Source: Candidatus Methanofilum arcanum (GTDB lineage Archaea > Halobacteriota > Methanomicrobia > Methanomicrobiales > Methanospirillaceae). Taken from it: a stretch of DNA of 64,000 bases. The position numbers and the translations under genes were made by a program. Shown here one piece after another: positions 54,600 through 61,569 of the stretch. The stretch spans positions 1-64,000 of the forward strand of contig JAITWW010000093.1 of assembly GCA_031285085.1 (NCBI GenBank). The letters run 5' to 3'. Below the pieces are notes generated by a model, which saw only the letters and a program-made list of their open reading frames with translations, searched no databases and was not told the DNA's origin. How positions within the stretch are numbered: position 1 is the first letter of the stretch; every line of letters begins with the position of its first letter.

Positions 54600-55088
54600 C
54601 TACTCATCAGCAACAATGATATCATTCACACTCTTTTTCTTTGTACCTTCTTTGTTACGAGAATCAAGAGCTGATGCAATGATAATATCTTCCCCACTTT
54701 CTTTCGTAAGACGAACTGTTCCATCTCGTTGCATTTTCGGTACCATATGTTCCTCTTTTTTTCCGGTGTTTTTGGCACCAATCAAAGAAGAGTCAGAATC
54801 ATGGGAAGAAGAAGGAACCTGCGCATTTTTATTTGGAATATTTTCCACAGCTGGAGTTGCTGTAATAATTGGGCGAATCGGAGAAGGTCTGTTTTCATTT
54901 TGTATTGGAACTTCACGTATAACAGGTGCAGTCCTCTTTTCTTTTTGAATATGTAAGATGACTGCTCTCAAATCAAGAACTTCATCAGTGAGTCCTTTTA
55001 CCAATGCTTCAAGTTCTTGCAGTCGCATTTTCACTTCGCTGAGAGAAGCTTTATAATCTGCCTCTAAATCTTGTGCTCCTTGTGACAT
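54600..55088 (-). CDS. Coiled-coil hypothetical protein upstream of smc
   Basis: A 162-residue acidic/basic protein. Residues 8-55 form a coiled coil (DYKASLSEVKMRLQELEALV, then LTDEVLDLRAVILHIQKEK). The middle is Pro-rich and probably disordered. The final 55 residues contain GTVRLTKESGEDIIIASALD and end VNDIIVADE, which could bind a partner. No signal peptide. Its position directly upstream of smc in the same orientation suggests a link to chromosome organisation, but no known SMC subunit is matched and I do not assign a function. GGGGGATGA is 5-6 nt before the ATG. Confidence 0.65.
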   Translation of the reverse strand: MSQGAQDLEADYKASLSEVKMRLQELEALVKGLTDEVLDLRAVILHIQKEKRTAPVIREVPIQNENRPSPIRPIITATPAVENIPNKNAQVPSSSHDSDSSLIGAKNTGKKEEHMVPKMQRDGTVRLTKESGEDIIIASALDSRNKEGTKKKSVNDIIVADE

Positions 55089-55291
55089 GAATCATCCCCC
55101 ACATGTGAGAAGCGTGTTGCCTCTGTATAATGTATATTATAGGGTTCATATACTATATTACTTCTCATGAACTGTGTCAAGCTGATGAGAGGGAGAGATA
55201 GGTGTAAAAAGTCAGAAAGAGAAAAATGGATAAAAAATACAGCACGATAGCGGATTTTACAGAAACAAATGACGCATAAAAAAAGGGCAGT

Positions 55292-55735
55292 TTATGTTTC
55301 AGATGATGTATCATCAGGTGTTTCGATATTCATCCCAATAAGATCACTTACCTCATCACTATGTTCTCCAAAAGTAAGGTTCAACTCAGTGCTATGTCCA
55401 CTTTCAAAGATAAACGTTTGATCTGCAAAACGATCTCCAATAGCAAATCGAATAACAGCAGTTCCATCACTGAGCTCTTCGGCAAGAGGAATAACTACAA
55501 GGCGGATATCAAATGTTCCAATGCCGCCATATAGACCTGCATGTTCAGTTGTTACTGAACCAGCTGCTCTGTCACCAATATATGCGATAATCTCGGTATC
55601 AGCAGGGGCTGGATCATCATCAATGACAATAGTCCCGTAGAACTCACAGGGGAGAAACGGAGAAGATGCTACAACTCCAGATATCCCAATACATATGAAA
55701 AGGGACATAATATACATACATATTTTATATCTCAT
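55292..55735 (-). CDS. Small secreted protein with one FYG module
   Basis: A 147-residue secreted protein. After a signal peptide (about 5-24, ending VVASS), one FYG module runs from LPCEFYGTIVIDDDPAPADTEI through GLYGGIGTFDIRLVV to the C-terminal HSTELNLTFGEH. An acidic Ser/Thr-rich tail follows (DLIGMNIETPDDTSSET). The module is a beta-sandwich-like unit also repeated four times in the neighbouring 671-residue protein. It lies at the 3' end of the surface gene cluster. No anchor is present. Confidence 0.68.
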   Translation of the reverse strand: MRYKICMYIMSLFICIGISGVVASSPFLPCEFYGTIVIDDDPAPADTEIIAYIGDRAAGSVTTEHAGLYGGIGTFDIRLVVIPLAEELSDGTAVIRFAIGDRFADQTFIFESGHSTELNLTFGEHSDEVSDLIGMNIETPDDTSSET

Positions 55736-55831
55736 AAAAACACCAAATGTTATACAATATCTGAAAAATTGTGGTGAATTACCACGTTTTTCATTGTTTC
55801 ACACTATTCAATTCAATATACCCCAAAGCCG

Positions 55832-57847
55832 CTACCATTCTGATGTATCAGATGGAAGATAAACTGCATGTAGATTTGATACAATATCCTGGAAACTCAT
55901 AAATTGAGAATCAACAGCTGTCTTCAACTCCACATTTGCAATGGACCCAGGCATGAATGGGTAGCTATTAGACCATATATCTCCAGCAAGTGGATTTCGA
56001 ACTTGAGCTTTATACCAATATTCGTAGTTTTGGGGTTTAATCCAGAAGTTAATTGGAACACGTTGCACTGCCACTCGTTGACTCACCCCTGCAGCGGTAG
56101 AGCCAGTATTATCTGTGATGATAATGTTAGAGTCACTGTACTCAATCCGATCAGCCCAGTATGGAACCTCGATGATCAGCATATCAGAGCCTGCTGGATT
56201 TCCAAAAGTTCCAAACTCATGCACAGTATATGGATTCATTGGATTACGTAAATCAACCCCTTCCGTTGTTGCGAGGATCATATCTCCACTACGCAGTGGG
56301 TACCCATTGAACTCCGCTTTTCCATAGAATTTATGTGGAGCGGTGTTTGGTGTTGGTGTTGGCGTCGGGTGTACCTCTAATGATTCAGGTGGTGAACCAA
56401 CGAGTAGCATAACTTCAACCATCTCACCTGCTCGGTACGGAATAGATTCATGGTACACACCTTGTGGTTCATCAGCAAGGTGAATTAAAGCAGAAACTGG
56501 CCTTTGCCAATAGACATCCCATACTCTGAACCGTATTTCTGTATTATCTGGAACACATGATCCTTGAATTGCTAATTTTTCATCATATGTACCAGAACCA
56601 AATGAGATAGCACTTCGCAGCGTAAGCGGATTTGTCGGACCTGATACATCATATCCATCTATAACAGCTTCAACCTTTCCACCTCGCTGAATAGGAGTCA
56701 GATATGTATACAAATCAAGATCAAGCTGCTTTGCCTCTGCAATCTGTGCAGCATTAATGTTGTTAAAGTACACACTTCCCCAGATCTGCATTGGAAGGAT
56801 TGGAACACCACTATCACACTCAGATACTGGAATAGCAGCAGGTGGAATTGTTTCTACAGGGGTTGGAATTTTGTTCTGAATGGAGAGCTCAATCTCGGTA
56901 CTTTCTCCTGGTTGGAAAGGAAGGAAGTTTTGCCATTCTTCTCCTACAATACGCACATATGCTCGTGATGCTCGGTGGATCGAGTCCCAAACCCAAAACT
57001 CAATACGTGCTCCCTCTTCAACACCCTGAACCTCAAGATTTGGCCATAGTGATTGTGGTCTGCCAAAGAAACCAAGTCCTGTTGTAACAGGATTATTTGG
57101 ACCGGAAATATCAACTCCAGTAACCCGTGCCTCTACATATCCTCCTGCCTGAATTGGATCATCGTACATTCGTACACTGCCCCAGAATGTCTGAGCAAAT
57201 GCTGGAAGTTGATCCTGATTTACAGGATTTGCAGTTGGTAGAGGTGTTGAAGTGGGGAACGAGGTGTATGGGTCTGTAGGTCTTAAGGTTGGTATTGCCG
57301 TTGGTATCGCTGTTGGCGTCACATCTGGTGGTACAGTATATGTAGGCCCAGGAACACTTGTTGGAGCAGAAGTTGGAGGTTTTGTTTGGACTATGGTTGG
57401 TGTTTGGGAGCTTGTCTCTTTTATTGTTGGCGCTTGAAGCACAGCTGGAGGAAGTCCAACAGATAAGACCATCTGGATGCTACTGCCAGGCCCATAAGAG
57501 AGAGATTGCTCAGCTTTTTGACCATCAATCCAGAACTCAATGAGGTTATTTTGCGCAAGAATGGAACTGTCAACTACAACTTTTAGACGTTGATCAAAAG
57601 TACCAGGACCTCCATAAGCACCCTGGTCTGTGGTAACAATCATGCCATAAACCACTCCTCCAATTTTCGCCTCTATAATAGTGGCAGCAGGAGCAGGTTC
57701 TCCATGAATATACAGAGGACCATAGAACTCACAGGGGAGAACAGGTGTTTCTGCAGATACACTCATGCATACACTGCAGGTTATCAAAAAAAAGAGCAGA
57801 GTAGCCGTGTATCTGCAAGTTACAGATACTGGTACCATTATTTTCAC
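55832..57847 (-). CDS. Surface protein with four FYG modules
   Basis: A 671-residue secreted protein. A signal peptide (about 10-32) leads into an FYG module at about 35-140 (LPCEFYGPLYIHGEPAPAAT, GAYGGPGTFDQRL). A Pro/Thr-rich linker follows at about 145-205 (TPTAIPTAIPTLRPTDP). Three more diverged copies start near 210 (QTFWGSVRMYDDPIQAGG), 348 (QIWGSVYFNN) and 500 (HKFYGKAEFNGYPLRSG). Every copy ends with a GExxE-type last strand before the next. The start is GTG at 57847, overlapping the TGA of the upstream gene, so the two are coupled; an ATG at 57838 is an alternative. Anchoring is not evident. The role is likely surface structure or adhesion. Confidence 0.72.
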   Translation of the reverse strand: MKIMVPVSVTCRYTATLLFFLITCSVCMSVSAETPVLPCEFYGPLYIHGEPAPAATIIEAKIGGVVYGMIVTTDQGAYGGPGTFDQRLKVVVDSSILAQNNLIEFWIDGQKAEQSLSYGPGSSIQMVLSVGLPPAVLQAPTIKETSSQTPTIVQTKPPTSAPTSVPGPTYTVPPDVTPTAIPTAIPTLRPTDPYTSFPTSTPLPTANPVNQDQLPAFAQTFWGSVRMYDDPIQAGGYVEARVTGVDISGPNNPVTTGLGFFGRPQSLWPNLEVQGVEEGARIEFWVWDSIHRASRAYVRIVGEEWQNFLPFQPGESTEIELSIQNKIPTPVETIPPAAIPVSECDSGVPILPMQIWGSVYFNNINAAQIAEAKQLDLDLYTYLTPIQRGGKVEAVIDGYDVSGPTNPLTLRSAISFGSGTYDEKLAIQGSCVPDNTEIRFRVWDVYWQRPVSALIHLADEPQGVYHESIPYRAGEMVEVMLLVGSPPESLEVHPTPTPTPNTAPHKFYGKAEFNGYPLRSGDMILATTEGVDLRNPMNPYTVHEFGTFGNPAGSDMLIIEVPYWADRIEYSDSNIIITDNTGSTAAGVSQRVAVQRVPINFWIKPQNYEYWYKAQVRNPLAGDIWSNSYPFMPGSIANVELKTAVDSQFMSFQDIVSNLHAVYLPSDTSEW

Positions 57848-60800
57848 GCACCAATAGCTGCCAGTGTGCCTGGCTCATCCATGTATACCCAGTATCCAAG
57901 GGTTGGATACATGTAGCTATTCTCGTACTGGCCACCGTTCGCAACCATTGGTTCCCACTGTTGGTTTGCAGCGTTCCATCCATGGACATAGACCCAGGCG
58001 TTCTTTACAGAACTCAGGGTATCTTTTGCCGTTGCAGGAGTGCTGCCAGTAAATCCAATGAGTGACCAGCCATTTGGCAGATTTCTGCTTGGTGGAATTG
58101 CAACAGGATCATTTTTGAATGTCAGTGGAATGCTTGCTATGCTGGTTGTGTAGATCCAGTATCCCTGAAGTGGCTCAATGATAGTGTCAGACATTACCTG
58201 AGTCCAGTACTGTTGATATGGATCATAGCTCCAGATAGCGTGACCTCCTGTTGGAACTTTTTCAAAGATCACAGCGGTGTTATAGTTTCCATCAAGTACG
58301 CGTGGCACGGATATAAGGTTCCATCCTGGATAGAGTGTCACTGTTGAAGGATCAATTGGACTTGGACCTGGGCCAGGACCTGGTGGACATGGCTCTCCCT
58401 CAACGGTGATGTACTCTTCTTTTGTTATTCTATCAACATCCTCACCAAGGGTTACGGTAAGCGTTACAGAGTACGTTCCACCATACTGATATACATGTTC
58501 GGGATTTTTCACACCAACGGCAGTTCCACCGTCACCAAAGTCCCAGAACCAATTTGTGGGTGATCCTGTTGACTTATCTGTGAAGAGAACTGTCAGTGGG
58601 GCCATGCCACTGAGCGGCGCAGCGGTGAAATCAGCGGTGATGCGTGGAAGACGCACTTTAATGTAGTTTGGCTTTGTTGCGGTGTCTTGTGTGCCATCGG
58701 CTGTTGTCACTGTCAATGATACCGTGTACTCGCCAGGTTGCATGTACGTGTGAGTTGGGTTTCGAACTGTTGATGTTGTACCATCTCCAAGATCCCAGAA
58801 CCAGGACACAAGATCCTTACCCTTTGAAAGATCGGTAAACTCAACTGCTAACGGTGCACTTCCAGAGGTTGGTTCAGCAGAGAATGCTGCAATTGGTACA
58901 CGGTCATCGATAATACAGAACTGAAGCACAATGTAGCTGTCATCAACGTATCCAGCATTCAGGAAGGTCTCGATCTCAGTGACTGCTGCTGCTCCTAAGA
59001 AAGCTCCAGTTCCTTGGAGTGGGAAGAGTTTACTCCATTCATTTGGATAGGATGTAACCATCCAGATACGATTCTTGTCGAACTGGGAAGTGACATCAGT
59101 CTCTTTGACCATGTCAAACTGATGGTTGTACATTGGATGCTGCAGAATGACTGAATAACATCCGGGTTTAAGTTTACAGAGTTCAAGGCCGTAATCAAGG
59201 AGATTTACCTTAAACGTGTCATCACCATAGACTGGAATTCTTGCATTGAGATATGGTTGGTTACCAACGGTCTCATCTCCAAAGATCCACATATTGAGCT
59301 CACGATTGGTTTCGTGACCATTCTTAGTGTGTGGGAAACCAGTTGCTACTCCTGTGATAGTGATAGTATCTGGACTAATACCAGTACATCCTCCTGCACA
59401 GCAATCAATTGGAAGTTCAATGAGTGCAGGTTCGAGTACCGCAGTAATATCTGGTTTGAAGAGCGTTATTGCAGCCTCTCCATAGCCTGCACATGCACAA
59501 TCAAGACAGCATGCATTGATTGGCTGACTAACGGCATAGACGGTATATGTACCAGGATCGATTGGAGCGAGTTTTGTCTCCCAATAGTACTCCCATGTAT
59601 TGTCATCTTTGACAGGTACTTTCACAGCGGTAAATTCACGGAGTTCATCTTTACACACCGATTTGTAGATACGTGGATCTAAAATGACGATGTTCTGTTT
59701 TTCGTTGGCACGCTTCCATCCAAGAATGTCGTTTCCACACTGGTTTTGACCAAGGCCAGTCATGTAGAGGTAGACAACATTTGAGTCTGTGTTTGTACCA
59801 CTCAGCTTAATGGTATTTCCGAGATAGGTCTCTGTAGTATCGACATCAATAGTTACAGTACCCTTATTGACGGTAACAAGTGAAAATCCAGGCTTTGAAT
59901 TTGTGGCAGGAACATAGAATCCACCTTCTACCGCTTCAACCTCTTGAACATTGATCTTCCAGGTAATATCTGGAGCCATGTCTGGGCCGGTATTTATGAG
60001 AACTGTTCTAACACCCGGTCTTGGTTCTGAATCAGAGTCAGTTGTTATCAATGCATAGTAATATACACCGTTTGCAATGACATTTCTAAAACCAGGGCGA
60101 TCGGTTGGGACTACAGATCGAATGATTCCTTTTGTTCCACAGTTATTTGGAGCGAGCATTGTTTCTCCAACGTGGAATGGACCACTTTCAAGATCGAAAA
60201 TAATCTTTGAACCAACCCCATCTTGTTCATTGTTGATAATTGGTGGACGCTCACAGTAGTCACCATTGACCTTAAGTGGTGCACACTCTGCAGGATTAGA
60301 TCCAGGAGAGGTCTCCATGATGGTCATGATATAGGTCTTACCTGGTTTTCCAGTAATGGTTACCGTAAAGGACTCGCCACGAGTAACAACAGGTTCATTT
60401 ACAGAGACTTGAACCTCATCATCAACGAGTTCGATCTTTCCTTCTGGTGTGATTGTCTTTCCTTCAACAAGATAGTTGTTTTGAATGTTGTTGAGGTGAG
60501 CAATTGCATAGAATGTATAAATACCATTGACGTACAGCCGGTAGTTATTGGCATTAACGGCACGTGTATTCCAGCCATCATTGATATTATCATTGTTTGG
60601 CCAGTACCATGGATCAGCAGTCACTGCAAGGCTTCTCAGGGTGATGCTGTTGTTTCTCCCCTGTAAGGATGGATATTCCATACCAGTTGGGCCACTCGCA
60701 AAGATATGAATAATACCAGCAGGAACTTCATCTAAACCACTTAAGCCAATACGTTGCTGTACTGCTGCGTAGAGATTTGTTTTCACAATAAAGTTGATAT

Positions 60801-61560
60801 AATCTCCAGCAGGAACTTTTCCTCCGTTTACGGATACTGTCTGTTTATTATCCTGGTTCCAGACTCCAAGAGAGAGAGATGGATCCTGAACAACAAAAGC
60901 AATTTCATATAGACCCTCTTCATTGATAAGATACCAGTTTCCAAGTCGGTATGCACCATATGATCCGTATATACCGGTGGTTTCATAGGCTTCTAGTCGG
61001 AACTGATCTGGACTTACGAAGAATGAGTGCGCAAATGGAATTAAGATCTCAGCTGCTGGTTCACTGATGAGAGCATCTTGACTTGGGCTAAACCAGTAGA
61101 TACTCGTGTTATCAGGTAAAATGTGACTCAGATCAAGACCTTCTTCACCAATAAAGACAATACCACCCTTTGGAATGACATTGAGTTTTGGTTGTGGTGG
61201 AGTATTAGAATCAGATATAATATCCAGCCTCTCAGTAGCCCCTTCTACATAGGTAGCTGTTGTAATTGCTGGATATCCATTGATCATGAATGTGATCATC
61301 TGATCAGCAGGGAGCACACCTGACGCAAGCTGAACCATGATGGGATATGCAGTTGTTGCATACGTTCCTTCTGTTTCCAGCACACGAACTTCACTTGCAG
61401 GCGTACCATCTATGTATGCCTGAATACTGGTGCCAACTGCTGCAGGTTCTCCTCCAACAATCAGATCACCATAGAAAAATATCGGGAGAGGTTCTGCCAC
61501 TGCTGTTGCCCCAAAAAAGACAGACAGCAGGATCAGACCTACCATAAGTTGTTTAATCAT
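57844..61560 (-). CDS. Large surface protein: FYG, DUF3821-like, PKD and GWN modules
   Basis: A 1238-residue secreted protein. Signal peptide at 1-23; FYG-like module at about 26-122 (LPIFFYGDLIVGGEPAAVG); a DUF3821-like region from about 138 (GGIVFIGEEGLDLS) onward, typical of Methanomicrobiales S-layer-type proteins; further Ig-like regions to about 880, with clustered cysteines (CCLDCACAG and CCAGGCTG); two PKD domains at about 888-972 and 973-1055 (each with the WFWDxGDG motif); and a GWN module at about 1070-1238 ending GTLAAIGA. No PGF-CTERM or membrane anchor is present at the C-terminus. GAGGAAG before the ATG supports the start. It is probably a major envelope component. Confidence 0.82.
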   Translation of the reverse strand: MIKQLMVGLILLSVFFGATAVAEPLPIFFYGDLIVGGEPAAVGTSIQAYIDGTPASEVRVLETEGTYATTAYPIMVQLASGVLPADQMITFMINGYPAITTATYVEGATERLDIISDSNTPPQPKLNVIPKGGIVFIGEEGLDLSHILPDNTSIYWFSPSQDALISEPAAEILIPFAHSFFVSPDQFRLEAYETTGIYGSYGAYRLGNWYLINEEGLYEIAFVVQDPSLSLGVWNQDNKQTVSVNGGKVPAGDYINFIVKTNLYAAVQQRIGLSGLDEVPAGIIHIFASGPTGMEYPSLQGRNNSITLRSLAVTADPWYWPNNDNINDGWNTRAVNANNYRLYVNGIYTFYAIAHLNNIQNNYLVEGKTITPEGKIELVDDEVQVSVNEPVVTRGESFTVTITGKPGKTYIMTIMETSPGSNPAECAPLKVNGDYCERPPIINNEQDGVGSKIIFDLESGPFHVGETMLAPNNCGTKGIIRSVVPTDRPGFRNVIANGVYYYALITTDSDSEPRPGVRTVLINTGPDMAPDITWKINVQEVEAVEGGFYVPATNSKPGFSLVTVNKGTVTIDVDTTETYLGNTIKLSGTNTDSNVVYLYMTGLGQNQCGNDILGWKRANEKQNIVILDPRIYKSVCKDELREFTAVKVPVKDDNTWEYYWETKLAPIDPGTYTVYAVSQPINACCLDCACAGYGEAAITLFKPDITAVLEPALIELPIDCCAGGCTGISPDTITITGVATGFPHTKNGHETNRELNMWIFGDETVGNQPYLNARIPVYGDDTFKVNLLDYGLELCKLKPGCYSVILQHPMYNHQFDMVKETDVTSQFDKNRIWMVTSYPNEWSKLFPLQGTGAFLGAAAVTEIETFLNAGYVDDSYIVLQFCIIDDRVPIAAFSAEPTSGSAPLAVEFTDLSKGKDLVSWFWDLGDGTTSTVRNPTHTYMQPGEYTVSLTVTTADGTQDTATKPNYIKVRLPRITADFTAAPLSGMAPLTVLFTDKSTGSPTNWFWDFGDGGTAVGVKNPEHVYQYGGTYSVTLTVTLGEDVDRITKEEYITVEGEPCPPGPGPGPSPIDPSTVTLYPGWNLISVPRVLDGNYNTAVIFEKVPTGGHAIWSYDPYQQYWTQVMSDTIIEPLQGYWIYTTSIASIPLTFKNDPVAIPPSRNLPNGWSLIGFTGSTPATAKDTLSSVKNAWVYVHGWNAANQQWEPMVANGGQYENSYMYPTLGYWVYMDEPGTLAAIGA

Positions 61561-61569
61561 TCTTCTTCC

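Noticed and set aside
57844..61560. PGF-CTERM sorting signal expected for a methanogen surface protein
   Set aside because: The C-terminus ends in GTLAAIGA with no PGF motif, no following hydrophobic helix and no basic tail.
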